Assembly: GCA_943787445.1 (NCBI GenBank) | Contig: CALSML010000018.1 | Span: 1 to 64,000, forward strand | Length of the DNA stretch: 64,000 nt | Reading direction: 5' to 3' | Origin: an uncultured Alphaproteobacteria bacterium | GTDB lineage: Bacteria > Pseudomonadota > Alphaproteobacteria > UBA6615 | Part shown: positions 20,565 to 35,796 of the stretch, piece after piece | How positions within the stretch are numbered: position 1 is the stretch's first letter | Layout: every line of letters starts with the position of its first letter | Made by a program: the position numbers and the translations under genes | The notes under the pieces: generated by a model | Seen by the model: the letters and a program-made list of their open reading frames with translations, nothing else | Databases searched by the model: none | Told to the model about the DNA's origin: nothing

Positions 20565-22390
20565 ATGACGCTTAACCTCACAGCTCCCCCCCCTGAGTCC
20601 CAACTGAAGCCGCGTATCGTCGTAGTCGGTGTTGGCGGTGCCGGTTCGAACGCGGTCAACAACATGATCGCCTCGAACCTCGAAGGCGTCGAATTCGTTG
20701 TTGCCAACACGGATGCCCAGTCTCTGGCGATGAACTCGTCCGAACGCCGCATTCAGCTGGGTGCCAATATCACCAATGGTCTGGGTGCCGGCGCACGCCC
20801 GGACATCGGACGCGCCGCTGCAGAAGAGGCGCTCGATGAGATCATCGATCACCTGCAGGGCAGCCACATGGCCTTCATCGCCGCCGGTATGGGCGGTGGC
20901 ACGGGCACCGGGGCCGCGCCGGTCATCGCCCGCGCAGCGCGCGAACAGGGCATCCTGACTGTTGGCGTTGTGACCAAGCCGTTCCAGTTCGAGGGACGCC
21001 ACCGGATGCCACCCTGGCCGAGGAAGGCATCGAGGAACTGCAGCACTTTGTCGACACGCTGATCGTGATTCCGAACCAGAACCTGTTCCGGATCTGCAAC
21101 GAGAACACGACCTTCGCTGATGCCTTCTGCATGGCCGACAATGTTCTTCATTCCGGCGTCCGGGGTGTCACCGATCTGATGATCATGCCGGGCCTGATCA
21201 ATCTCGACTTTGCTGATATCCGTACGGTGATGAGTGAAATGGGCAAGGCCATGATGGGCACCGGCGAAGCGGGTGGCGATGGACGTGCCATCGAATCTGC
21301 CGAAGCCGCAATCGCCAATCCGCTCCTCGACGATGTGTCGATGCGGGGCGCACGTGGTGTGCTGATCAACATCACCGGCGGTCCCGACATGACCCTGTTC
21401 GAAGTCGATGAAGCGGCAAACCGCATTCGCGAGGAAGTGGATGCCGATGCCAACATCATCTTCGGCTCGACTTTCGACCAGAACATGGAAGGCTCCATGC
21501 GGGTTTCGATCGTGGCCACGGGTATCGACGCCAATGCCCAAGCCATGCCGCGTTCACCCATGATCTCTCTGGTTCATGATGCCGACCAGTCTAAGGCGAA
21601 GAAGATCGAAACCGAAGCCACAACCGAGGACAAGGCGGCTAATGTCACAGCCGAGACAAAAGAAACCGAAGTTATTGCCGAAGCGCCGGTCGTGGCCGAG
21701 ACGCCCAAGCCTGAGGTCAAGGACGAGGCTGTTGCCGCCGCGCCCATGACATGGCCGGAAGAGACCGAGGTCTCGACACCGTCCACCGCTACGGCATTCA
21801 TTCCGCCCAAGCCGGCCGCTGCCGAACGTCGTGTCGAAACCCCGGTTCAGCCAAGCAAGGCCAATGCGTTTGCCGAAGCGGCAATCACCAACGCAGGTGC
21901 ACAGGCCGAACGCCGTCGCGGACGCAGTCTTTTCCAGAAGGTCACCGGTGCGGTCAATCGGGCCATGACCGAGGAACAGCCTGCCGACAAACCCCAGGCG
22001 GCCGAGCGTCGTGAACCGGTCGCCACAGCGCCGGCGGCCACACCGAAGCCTGCAGCGCCCGTTGCACCGAAGGCGGCAGAGCCCGTTACGGCTCCGGTTG
22101 TGAAGGCCACCCCGGAACCGGTCGCTGAACCGCAGCCTGCTGTGGCCGCGGTCCCGGCTGCCGAACCGGTCAATACGCAGGTCGAAATACCGGCCCCGGT
22201 TGCGGCCGAAAAGCCGGCTGAACCGGCCGTTGCCGAGGCTCCGAAAGCCCCGGAATCGGTCGCAGCCAAACCGAAAGCACCGGCGCAACAGAGCCTGGCC
22301 GACATCAAACCTGCAGAGCCGCGCCAGAGCGCAAGCGCAGAAGAAGACATGCTGGAAATTCCGGCATTTCTGCGCCGTCAGGCCAACTAG
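20565..22390 (+). CDS. ftsZ: Cell division GTPase FtsZ, one frameshift
   Basis: Tubulin-like GTPase forming the division ring. It has [22 protein letters not shown], the tubulin signature [11 protein letters not shown], and after a frameshift the [14 protein letters not shown] and [15 protein letters not shown] segments. One G is missing near 21008 (the sequence should read [13 protein letters not shown]); FtsZ is essential, so this is taken as an error. Beyond about residue 320 comes a roughly 260-residue linker rich in Ala, Pro, Glu and Lys, then the conserved C-terminal peptide [12 protein letters not shown] that binds FtsA and other partners. Start is ATG 20565 after GGAGGA. Corrected length is about 608 residues. 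Confidence 0.95.
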
Positions 22391-22404
22391 AAACACCTGA
22401 GTTC

Positions 22405-22440
22405 AGAGCCGCGGATTTCCCCGGAAATCCGCGGCTTTCG
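22405..22440 (+). terminator. Hairpin terminator after ftsZ
   Basis: A 14-base-pair stem (22405-22418 with 22425-22438, one G-T pair) with a short C/G loop, followed by a weak T-containing tail. It begins 15 bases past the ftsZ stop and would end dcw cluster transcription before lpxC. Confidence 0.7.
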
Positions 22441-22444
22441 AGCC

Positions 22445-22497
22445 GTAACAATCTGTAACAAAGAGTGATTTGTAGCGACCTAGTCCGAGTTGTTACA
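22445..22497. repeat. GTAACA repeats upstream of lpxC
   Basis: GTAACA occurs at 22445-22450 and 22455-22460, ten bases apart, and the inverse at 22491-22496; TGTAACAA at 22454-22461 and TTGTTACA at 22490-22497 form a perfect inverted pair with 28 bases between. Location in the only spacer before lpxC suggests a regulatory site of unknown factor. Confidence 0.4.
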
Positions 22498-22561
22498 TCC
22501 TCTACGGACATTGAGTTAACTTTATGGCCCGCTAGGCCAACCGATCGGAACACACATTCAT

Positions 22562-23488
22562 ATGATCGACGCGCGCGAAATCGGCGACAACCTTCAGCAC
22601 ACGCTCAAGAGCGAAATTGGCTGTAGCGGCACGGGCCTGCACACAGGCAACACCGTTTCGATCGTCCTCAAGCCTGCCCCCGAAGACACCGGCATTGTTT
22701 TTCGCCGCACGGATATGGCGGGCAAGAACGCCGAAATCCCGGCGCTGGTGGAGAACGTGGTGGAAGCCACATTGTGCACCACACTGGGCAATGACGAGGG
22801 CATCAAGATTGCCACTGTCGAACATCTGCTCGCGGCATTGGCCGGCTGCCGGATCGACAATGTCTATGTCGATGTGGACGGCCCGGAAATGCCGATCATG
22901 GATGGCAGCGCCGCACCCTTCGTCTTCCTAGTCGAATGCGCCGGCGTTGTCGAACAGAACAAGACGCGCCGCGTGATCGAGGTTCTCAAGCGTATTGAGA
23001 TTTCCGATGACGGTCGCGAAGCCTCCCTGTCACCGGGAGACGGATTTTCCGTTGGATTTGAAATTGATTTCGAGTCCGATGCCATTGGCAAGCAGGACAA
23101 GAGCGTCCGCCTTGTGAACGGCACCTTCAAGGGTGAAATCTCGCGGGCCCGCACCTTTGGGTTTGCCGAAGAAGTCGACCAGCTTCGCAAAATGGGCCTG
23201 GCCCGTGGCGGCAGTCTCGACAATGCCGTGGTTGTCAGCGGCGACAAGATTCTCAATGACGAAGGCCTTCGCTATGACGATGAATTCGTCCGTCACAAGA
23301 TTCTCGACTGCGTGGGCGATCTCTATCTGGCAGGTGCTCCGATCTCCGGGCATTTTCAGGGTTTCCGATCCGGCCACGCCATGAATCACGCCATTGTGCG
23401 GGCACTTTTCTCAGACCCGACCGCATGGCGCTATGTCGAAGGCGAAGCCGTTGAGGCCGAGCCAGAGCTGCTGCTCGCCACAGCCTGA
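22562..23488 (+). CDS. lpxC: UDP-3-O-acyl-N-acetylglucosamine deacetylase LpxC
   Basis: Zinc enzyme for the committed step of lipid A synthesis. The first zinc ligand lies in [13 protein letters not shown], and the others in the [14 protein letters not shown] segment (His and Asp). [23 protein letters not shown][12 protein letters not shown] and the general-base region [16 protein letters not shown] are all present. Length of 308 residues is normal. It has its own upstream region after the ftsZ terminator and its own terminator. Confidence 0.96.
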   Translation: MIDAREIGDNLQHTLKSEIGCSGTGLHTGNTVSIVLKPAPEDTGIVFRRTDMAGKNAEIPALVENVVEATLCTTLGNDEGIKIATVEHLLAALAGCRIDNVYVDVDGPEMPIMDGSAAPFVFLVECAGVVEQNKTRRVIEVLKRIEISDDGREASLSPGDGFSVGFEIDFESDAIGKQDKSVRLVNGTFKGEISRARTFGFAEEVDQLRKMGLARGGSLDNAVVVSGDKILNDEGLRYDDEFVRHKILDCVGDLYLAGAPISGHFQGFRSGHAMNHAIVRALFSDPTAWRYVEGEAVEAEPELLLATA

Positions 23489-23511
23489 TCCCGAAATTCA
23501 CGGTTATTCGG

Positions 23512-23540
23512 AAACGGGTCGGTCCTGCCGGCCCGTTTTT
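23512..23540 (+). terminator. Rho-independent terminator after lpxC
   Basis: Stem AACGGGTCGG (23513-23522) pairs with CCGGCCCGTT (23528-23537, one G-T pair) around a five-base loop and runs into TTTTT (23536-23540). It is a classic intrinsic terminator 24 bases past the lpxC stop. Confidence 0.9.
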
Positions 23541-23647
23541 CTGTGAATCCGATCCCGACATGATATATTGCAGCGAACGTTGTGCAGGCGTTGCGTCTTC
23601 GCGGTTGGAAGGCCATATCTCTGTTTGCACCGATTTTGGCGGGTTTG

Positions 23648-24496
23648 ATGACAAAACGCATCACTTCACATTTTCAGGGACGGCTTGGACTGTGTTCAGC
23701 CCTCGTGGCCGCTGTCTTCCTGGCCGCCTGCTCGACCGATGAACCGGCCTATGTCGAACGCCCGGTCGAGGAACTCTACAACGAAGCTGTGGATGCCGTT
23801 GATGAGGAGGAATACGAGCAAGCAGCCGATCTCTTCCTCGAAGTTGAACGCCAACACCCCTATTCCATCTGGGCGACCAAAGCGCAATTGATGTCGGCTT
23901 TCAGCTACTACTCGAACGGCGATTATGTCGATGCCATTCTGGCTGTGGACCGATTCATCCAGCTGCACCCCGGCAACCGGGACATCGGCTATGCCTATTA
24001 CCTCAAGGCGCTGAGCTATTACGAGCAGATCACCGATATAGGCCGCGACCAGCGGAACACCGAGCAGGCACTTGCCTCCCTCGACGAGGTGGTTCGCCGT
24101 TTCCCGGAGTCCGGTTATGCGGGCGATGCCCGACTGAAGCTTGATCTGACCCGCGATCATCTTGCCGGCAAGGAAATGGAAGTCGGACGCTATTACCATC
24201 AACGCGAAAACTATCTGGCCGCGATCAATCGCTACAAAACCGTGATCGAGAACTACCAGACCACCACCCATGTTCCTGAGGCACTGCATCGTTTGTCGGA
24301 AGCCTATTCCGCCCTCGGGATCGAACCGGAAGCGCAGGCGAACGCCGCCGTGCTCGGTCACAACTTCCCCGGCAGCGAGTGGTATGTCGACAGCTACGAG
24401 CTGGTGGAAGGTAAACCCGTGGATCGCGACGGTGATGGCGAGCCGGACCCCAAAGAAGACAGCGGCGGATTCTTCAGCCGCCTCTGGCCTTTCTAG
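23648..24496 (+). CDS. bamD: Outer membrane assembly lipoprotein BamD
   Basis: Lipoprotein of the BAM complex, holding TPR-like repeats that bind BamA and BamC. The start ATG 23648 gives a signal peptide (residues 1-25) with lipobox LAAC and the mature cysteine followed by STDEP. Then come RPVEELYNEAVDAV, FLEVERQHPYSIWATKAQLMSA and the TPR series typical of BamD/ComL. Length is 282 residues. The C-terminus is acidic (DRDGDGEPDPKED) and ends FSRLWPF. An upstream in-frame ATG at 23582 would bury the signal peptide and is rejected. recN follows by six bases. Confidence 0.93.
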   Translation: MTKRITSHFQGRLGLCSALVAAVFLAACSTDEPAYVERPVEELYNEAVDAVDEEEYEQAADLFLEVERQHPYSIWATKAQLMSAFSYYSNGDYVDAILAVDRFIQLHPGNRDIGYAYYLKALSYYEQITDIGRDQRNTEQALASLDEVVRRFPESGYAGDARLKLDLTRDHLAGKEMEVGRYYHQRENYLAAINRYKTVIENYQTTTHVPEALHRLSEAYSALGIEPEAQANAAVLGHNFPGSEWYVDSYELVEGKPVDRDGDGEPDPKEDSGGFFSRLWPF

Positions 24497-24502
24497 ACCT
24501 CG

Positions 24503-26234
24503 ATGCTGCACCAATTGTCGATCCGGGACGTTGTCCTGATCGACCGGGTCGACTTGACGTTCGGGCCGGGCCTGAGTGCACTGACCGGCGAGACCGGAGC
24601 TGGCAAATCCATACTTCTTGATGCTTTCGGCCTCTCCCTCGGCGCACGATCCGATTCTGGTCTTGTCCGCAAAGGCGCCGAGCGTGCCTCCGTCACCGCG
24701 ACCTTCGACAGCACCGTCACGGCAGACCTGAACGACATCCTCGACGAACATGGCATCGACCTGGAACCAGGCGAGGACCTGATCCTCCGTCGCACGGTCG
24801 GTACCGATGGGCGCAGCCGTGCCTTTGTGAACGACCAGTCGATCAGTATCGGTCTGCTGCGCCAGATTGGCGACGCTCTGGTCGAAATTCACGGTCAGTT
24901 CGAACGCTTCTCTCTCGCCGATCCGGTTGTCCAGCGCGCCGCACTGGACGCTTTTGGGAACCTGAAGAACCAGCGTGACAAGGTCGCAGCACTTCACAAG
25001 ACTTGGAAAGTCGCCATACAGGCCCGTGACGAAGCAGTCAGCGCGCTCAGTGCATCCCAAGCCGAAGCCGAGGACCTGCGCAGCGCGCTCGAAGAACTCG
25101 ATGCGCTGAACCCGGTTGAGGGTGAGGAAACCGAACTCTCTTCCCGCCGGCTGCTGTTGCAGAATGCCACGCGCCTCATCGAGACCTTCAATGGCGCATC
25201 GGAGGCACTCACAGGTGATCCCGGTGCAGAGACATCCCTGCAGCGCGCTGCGCGGCTGCTCGAACGCGACAACGAGATCGCTGGTGGACGGCTATCCCCC
25301 GTCATTGCCGCACTGGACAAGGCCAATGCCGAGCTAGCCGAAGCCGTCGGGGAACTCAATTCGGTGGCCCATGCCATGGATGCTGATCCGGGCGAGCTCG
25401 AAACCGTCGAAGAACGTCTCTTTGCCCTCTATGCCGCGGCGCGACGCCATGGCGTAACGAGCGATGAACTGCCACGCATCCATGCCGAGCTGGCCGAACG
25501 CCTTTCCGCCGTCGATGATCGCGACAGCCATCTCGAACAGCTTGCCCATGCGGTCGAGGATTCGCGGCGGGCTTATTGCGAAGCCGGTGAAGCGCTGTCC
25601 AGAGGCACGCCGGAAAGCCGCCACCCGGCTCGACAAGGGGATTGCTGCCGAACTGCCGCCCCTCAAGCTCGAAAACGCGACCCTGGCCACGCGTCTCGAC
25701 CGCCTCGACGAAAGCGCCTGGGCCGAACATGGCCTCGACAGCGTGACTTTCGAGGTTTCAACAAACCCCGGTACAACGCCGGGTCCGCTGGGGAAGATCG
25801 CATCGGGCGGCGAACTCAGCCGGATCATGCTCGCCCTGAAGGTGGTCCTTGCAGGCACATCCGGCACCCGGACCATCGTATTTGACGAAGTTGACACCGG
25901 AATTGGCGGCGCCACCGCCGCTGCTGTCGGAGCACGTCTGGCTGAACTCGCCAACACACGCGCCGATCAGCAGATTCTGGTCGTCACCCACAGTCCGCAG
26001 GTGGCTGCTTCAGCGCGCGAACATCTGCGGGTGCAAAAACTCGCCGATGTGAACAGCAAGGAGGGCCCCACAAAGACCGATGTCATCCTGCTCGATACAG
26101 ACCAGCGGCGCGAAGAGATCGCTCGCATGCTTGCCGGTGCCAAAGTGACCGACGAGGCCCGCGCCGCGGCGGATCGCCTGATGCGGGGCGAAGACGACAC
26201 CGCGCCTGCCACCTCTGCCAGCGCCTCCGCATGA
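24503..26234 (+). CDS. recN: DNA repair protein RecN, one frameshift
   Basis: SMC-like ATPase for double-strand break repair. It shows the N-terminal Walker A GETGAGKSILLDA, IHGQFERF in place of the more usual IHGQHExQ, a long central coiled coil, the signature KIASGGELSRIMLALK, Walker B TIVFDEVDTGIGG and VTHSPQVAA. The C-terminal part is in another frame; a one-base insertion near 25605 (after EALS, before ARRKAATR) explains this. Corrected length is about 576 residues. It sits between bamD and ligA, a common alphaproteobacterial arrangement. Confidence 0.93.
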
Positions 26235-27133
26235 GTGTCTCCAGCCGGGAGCGCACCATCGGCTGGATATGGATTGTGGCCATGGTCATCATCTGGACCA
26301 GCTTTCACCTGTCCGGCCGCCTGGGGGCGCAGCTCACCCTGACCCCCTATGACCTGACCACATTGCGTTTCTGCGCCGCGGGCACCCTTTTTCTGCCCTG
26401 GCTCATCAAGCACGGACTTGGCGGCATTTCCTTCGGACAGGCATTGCTGCTCGCAATGACCGCCGGACCGGGTTTCTCGGTCTTTGCCTTTGGCGGATAT
26501 CATTTCGCACCCGCAGCCCATGGTGCGACGATTCTGGCCGGCGCCTTGCCGCTGTTCACCATCCCCTTCGCCTGGTGGCTGGCCGGGGAACGGATGAGCA
26601 CCGCGCGGACCATCTCCGTGACCCTGATCTTCGCCGGAGTCATGTGCCTTCTGATCGATGCCACCAGTGGCGGCCAGCCCAATGAATGGGTAGGAGACCT
26701 GCTGTTCTTTGTCGGTGCGGCATCCTGGTCCCTTTTCGCCGTGCTGGCCCGAAAATGGAACGTCGCCCCTCTGCGCAGCGCAGCGATCGTTGCCACATTT
26801 ACCTTTGCAACCTTCACACCCGTTCATCTGCTATTTCTCCCCACCGCATTGCTGGAAGCCCCGTGGAAGGAACTTACGGCCCAATGGCTCTTTCAGGGCG
26901 TCATCATGTTTGCCGGATCGACCATTGGATACCCGCGGGCTGTCGCGGCTCTGGGGGCCAGCACAACCGCCACAGCGGTCGCACTTGTACCGGCTGGAGT
27001 TACGCTGCTCGCCTGGTTGTGGCTGGGCGAGGTTGTCGGCGCCATCGCCATCGGGGGTGTGGCTCTCGTGATCGCCGGCACGCTGGCCAGCGCGCTGAAA
27101 TTGCGAAATCAAACACCGGCGGTTCAGGGGTGA
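26231..27133 (+). CDS. EamA (DMT) family membrane transporter
   Basis: A 300-residue polytopic membrane protein with about ten hydrophobic segments in two EamA repeats (residues about 10-140 and 155-290), as in the drug/metabolite transporter superfamily. Substrate cannot be told from sequence. Visible marks are the repeated GATILAGALPLFTIPFAWWL and ASTTATAVALVPAGVTLLAW, the equivalent positions in each repeat. It overlaps the recN stop by ATGA, and ligA starts 33 bases later, so it is inserted into a DNA-repair operon. Confidence 0.85.
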   Translation: MSVSSRERTIGWIWIVAMVIIWTSFHLSGRLGAQLTLTPYDLTTLRFCAAGTLFLPWLIKHGLGGISFGQALLLAMTAGPGFSVFAFGGYHFAPAAHGATILAGALPLFTIPFAWWLAGERMSTARTISVTLIFAGVMCLLIDATSGGQPNEWVGDLLFFVGAASWSLFAVLARKWNVAPLRSAAIVATFTFATFTPVHLLFLPTALLEAPWKELTAQWLFQGVIMFAGSTIGYPRAVAALGASTTATAVALVPAGVTLLAWLWLGEVVGAIAIGGVALVIAGTLASALKLRNQTPAVQG

Positions 27134-29676
<2,543 letters not shown>

Positions 29677-29677
29677 A

Positions 29678-30801
29678 TCACCCCTGCCCTTCGTACTTGG
29701 CCATGAAACCCGGGGCGAATTTTCGCAGCCGGTCGTCGTCGATACGCCCGGACCGGATCATATAGGCATAGCCGAATTCCAGCGGGCTGAGTTTCATGTG
29801 ATCGGCAAAATTCTCGTACCATCGCGCGCTCGATGTCGCGGCAGTAACGATTTTCTGCACGATCGGCTTGCGGGCCGCTTCATAGGCCTGCAGCGCAGCC
29901 GGCATGTCATCGGGCTGTGCCTCCAGCGCCTCGACCAGGGCGATCACATCCTCCAGCGCCAGCCGGGTACCCGAGCCGATGGAGAAATGCGACGTGTGGA
30001 GCGCATCGCCCACCAGCACCATGTTCAAATGCGACCAGCGGTCGTTCCACATCAGCGGGAAGTTGCGCCAGTTGGACTTGTTGGTGATCAGGGGTTTGCC
30101 GCCCAGCGTGTCGGCAAAGATCTCGGCGCATTTCTGCGCGGATTCCGCTTCGCCCATGGTTGCAAAGCCGGCCCGCTCCCAGGTCTCCCGGGCGCATTCG
30201 ACCAGGAAGGTGCTCATGGTCGATGTGTAGCGATAGTGATGGGCGTTGAACGGACCGTATGCGGTCTCGACAAAGGTCTGGGTCAGGGTGTCGAAGGGGG
30301 TTTCGACCCCGTACCAGGCGAATTTGTTGGGCAAATAGGACAAAGACATGCCGAAATCGCCCTCGAAACCCCGCCGAACGACCGAATTGACCCCGTCCGA
30401 AGCCACAATCAGGTCGAAATCCGCCAGTTCGTCCACCGACTGTACCACCGTGTCGAAGATCAGCTCCGCTCCCACGGCCAGCGCGCGTTCCTGCAGCAGT
30501 TGCAGCAGGTGCAGGCGCCCGATCGAGGAGAATCCCACCCCGTCGATGGTCACCGTCTCGCCCGGTGGACAAGGGTCATATCGTGCCACGTCTCCATTTC
30601 GGGGGTGATCAGATCATGGGTTTCCGGGTCATCTTCCCGCAGAAATTCAAGCGCCCGATCCGAAAACACCACGCCAAACCCGAAGGTCGCATCCGGCGGA
30701 TTTTGCTCGAAAACACGCACTAAAGCGCCAGGATGGCGCTTCTTCCAGAGGATGGCGAAGTAGAGCCCGGCAGGACCACCGCCGACAACAGCAATACGCA
30801 T
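29678..30801 (-). CDS. FAD-dependent monooxygenase, salicylyl-CoA 5-hydroxylase-like, one frameshift
   Basis: Group A flavin hydroxylase of about 374 residues. It begins MRIAVVGGGPAGLYFA (FAD-binding GxGxxG) and continues with the segment RHPGALVRVFEQN, FGFGVVFSDRALEFL, an internal DLIVASDGVNSVVR (the DG motif) and VLVGDALHTSHFSIGSGTRLALEDV (the GD motif). FGFGVVFS and the SIGSGTRLALED block are typical of salicylyl-CoA and anthraniloyl-CoA hydroxylases. One base is missing near 30563, just after MTLVH, splitting the frame. The CoA thioesterase directly downstream supports an aryl-CoA substrate. It is preceded by two bases after the aminopeptidase P stop. Confidence 0.75.
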
Positions 30802-30803
30802 TT

Positions 30804-32597
30804 CTAAACTCCCAATGGGCCGGTAACCGCCGTCAGCCATTCCCGGGCGGCGCCATCTACCAGAGGGCCGATCTCATTGCGGACGCGCATGTGATAAGCA
30901 TCGACCCAAGTCTGTTCTTCATCCGTGAGCAATGCCATATCGACTAGACGTCGGTCAATCGGGGCCAGAGTCAGGGTTTCAAAACCGAGCATCGCACGCT
31001 CGCCGCCGGCTATCTCGGTGGCTTCGGTCACGGCAATCAGATTCTCGATCCGGATGCCATATGCCCCCTCCTTGTAGAAGCCCGGTTCGTTGGACACGAT
31101 CATGCCAGGCTGCAAGGGGGTGCTCGCACCCACCTTTGAAATGCGGTGCGGGCCTTCATGCACCCCCAGATAGCTTCCCACGCCATGCCCGGTACCGTGG
31201 TCGTAGTCGAGACCAGCTTTCCAAAGCGCCTGACGCGCCAGTACGTCGATATGCCCCCCCGTTGTGCCAAGGGGAAACCGCAACGTCGCCAGGGCGATGT
31301 GGCCCTTGAAAACACGCGTGAACCGATCACGCATTTCCGAACTCGGAGCTCCGATCGCCACAGTGCGCGTCACATCCGTGGTGCCATCAAGATACTGCGC
31401 ACCGGAATCAACCAGATACAGTTCGCCCGCACCCAGTTTGCGGTTGGTTTCCGGCGTGACGCGATAGTGAACTATCGCGCCATTCGGGCCCGAGCCGGAA
31501 ATCGTCTCGAAACTCAGACCTCTAAAATGTTCTCCGGGCGCGCGGAACGCGGCCAGCTTTTCCGCAGCCGATAACTCATCAATGCCCTCGCCCGGCGCGT
31601 TGATGGACAGCCAGTGCAGAAATCCAACCAGAGCCGCCCCGTCGCGAATATGGGCTGCGCGGCTTCCAGCCAGTTCGGTTTCGTTCTTGACTGCTTTAGA
31701 CATGGTGACCGGGTCCGCGCCCCGGGACAGCTGTGTGTTTGCCCCGGACAACCGATCAAACACCCATGTGGCCGCACTGTCGGGACAGGCCCAGACGCGT
31801 TTTCCGGCAAGCCCGTCCAGCCCCGCTCCGAATGCTTCGGGTGCCTGAACAGCAACACCGGTTCCCAGATGCGCCCGCAGTTCATCTGACAGTTTCTCGG
31901 GCGCCACGAACCAGTCGAGGTCCTGTTCGGCATGAACAATGGCAAAGCTCAAAGGCAACGGCGTGTGATCCACATCGCCCCCGCGCACATTGAGCAGCCA
32001 GGCAATAGAATCCGGTTGGGTCAGCACCACAGCATCAAGCCCGCTTTCGCGCAGGGAAGCCGAAAGATCAGCACGTTTTTCAGCACTCGGGCGTCCGGCG
32101 AACCGCGCTTCATGGGGGACAACCGGCACCGCAGGTGGTGCTGGCTGATCCGGCCATACCGAATCCAGTGGATTGCTCGCAACGGGGACAAATTCAGCAC
32201 CGGCCGCCACAACGGCCTGTTCCAATCGCTCTTTCTGCGCGTGCGTATGCAACCAGGGATCAAACCCCAGCCGCGCACCCTTTGGAAGGACCGCACCCAG
32301 CCAGCCTGCGACCGGTTCTTCAACGAGATGATGGAAGGAATAGAGCGCTTCATCCACCTGATCGCGAACCTGCAATGTGTAACGGCCATCGACAAAGATC
32401 GCCGCCTGATCGCGCAACACCACAGCCACACCGGCCGAACCATTGAACCCGGTCAGCCAGGCCAACCGTTCGGCATCTGGCGGCAAAAACTCGTTCTGAT
32501 GTGCATCCGCATGAGGCACAACAAAGCCATCGAGGCCCTGTTCCACAAGAACAGCGCGTAACGCGGACAGGCGGTCTGAATAGGACAAGTCACTCAT
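30804..32597 (-). CDS. Xaa-Pro aminopeptidase (aminopeptidase P, M24B)
   Basis: Cytoplasmic metallopeptidase that removes an N-terminal residue before proline. The 597 residues show two creatinase-like N-terminal domains and the pita-bread domain with all metal ligands: Asp in LVDSGAQY, Asp in GTTDVTRT, His in GTGHGVGSYLGVHEGP, Glu in SNEPGFYKEG and Glu in GIRIENL. The long form resembles eukaryotic cytosolic APP1. Start is ATG 32597 (MSDLSYSDRLSALR); twelve more residues are possible upstream. The monooxygenase gene follows after two bases, so the three genes may be one transcript. Confidence 0.93.
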   Translation of the reverse strand: MSDLSYSDRLSALRAVLVEQGLDGFVVPHADAHQNEFLPPDAERLAWLTGFNGSAGVAVVLRDQAAIFVDGRYTLQVRDQVDEALYSFHHLVEEPVAGWLGAVLPKGARLGFDPWLHTHAQKERLEQAVVAAGAEFVPVASNPLDSVWPDQPAPPAVPVVPHEARFAGRPSAEKRADLSASLRESGLDAVVLTQPDSIAWLLNVRGGDVDHTPLPLSFAIVHAEQDLDWFVAPEKLSDELRAHLGTGVAVQAPEAFGAGLDGLAGKRVWACPDSAATWVFDRLSGANTQLSRGADPVTMSKAVKNETELAGSRAAHIRDGAALVGFLHWLSINAPGEGIDELSAAEKLAAFRAPGEHFRGLSFETISGSGPNGAIVHYRVTPETNRKLGAGELYLVDSGAQYLDGTTDVTRTVAIGAPSSEMRDRFTRVFKGHIALATLRFPLGTTGGHIDVLARQALWKAGLDYDHGTGHGVGSYLGVHEGPHRISKVGASTPLQPGMIVSNEPGFYKEGAYGIRIENLIAVTEATEIAGGERAMLGFETLTLAPIDRRLVDMALLTDEEQTWVDAYHMRVRNEIGPLVDGAAREWLTAVTGPLGV

Positions 32598-32700
32598 GAA
32601 TGAGAAGTTACGCGACAGCCTGCCGCAAGACAATCAACGGACTTGTGGCTAAGGTAGATCGGGAAATTGCATGCAAACCCACAAACAGGAGCGAAACGAT

Positions 32701-33262
32701 ATGTCGCGTATTGATCCCCCTCCCGGACCCAGCGTCAGCGTTGAGGAGATGCAGAAACGCGTGGCGCGCTTCAAGGAACTGAAAGGCAGCGACCTCTGCT
32801 TCATGGACCAGCGGATTCCCGGTCATGAGCGCGAGATGATCAATCTGCTCGGCCTCGGTGTGACTGAAAATGAGGATGATCCTGATCTGGCACCGAAGGT
32901 CGGGGCCGCGCATGGCTTTGCCAACGGGTTTGCCAAATGCGAGCCGGGCTGCGGAGCCGCCCTCCATTGGCATGAAACCGAGGAAGTCTTCATGCCCCTC
33001 GACGGCAAGTGGTCGATCTACTGGCGCGACGGCGAGGAAGAACGCGAAGTCATTCTGGAAGCGGGTGATACGGTCTCCGTTCCCATCGGTATCTATCGCG
33101 GTTTCAAGAATGTCGGCGACACGCCTGCGACCCTTCACTTCATTGTCGGCGGTCCCGACACCGGCAAAGTCCACTGGCATCCCTCGGTGATCGAAGCCGC
33201 CCGGGGACACCGGCCTGGCCGTGGATGACAACGGCCTGCTGATCGAAGTCGCGGCCGAGTAG
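32701..33262 (+). CDS. Cupin-domain protein, frameshift near the end
   Basis: A single-domain cupin of about 187 residues of unknown function. The first cupin motif gives HWHETEEVFMPLDGKW and the second follows in GDTVSVPIGIYRGFKNVGDTPATLHFIVGG, with His and Glu ligands for a metal. An early stop at 33226-33228 seems due to a one-base error near 33205: the other frame continues DTGLAVDDNGLLIEVAAE to a stop at 33260-33262. It is divergent from the aminopeptidase P gene and 24 bases before a GMC oxidoreductase, with which it may be co-transcribed. Confidence 0.7.
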
Positions 33263-33286
33263 GTCCGGGCCCAATGCGGCCGCAGG

Positions 33287-35792
<2,506 letters not shown>

Positions 35793-35796
35793 CTCC

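Noticed and set aside
23696-25060. A 454-residue minus-strand frame
   Set aside because: Antisense of bamD and recN, both of which are clear.
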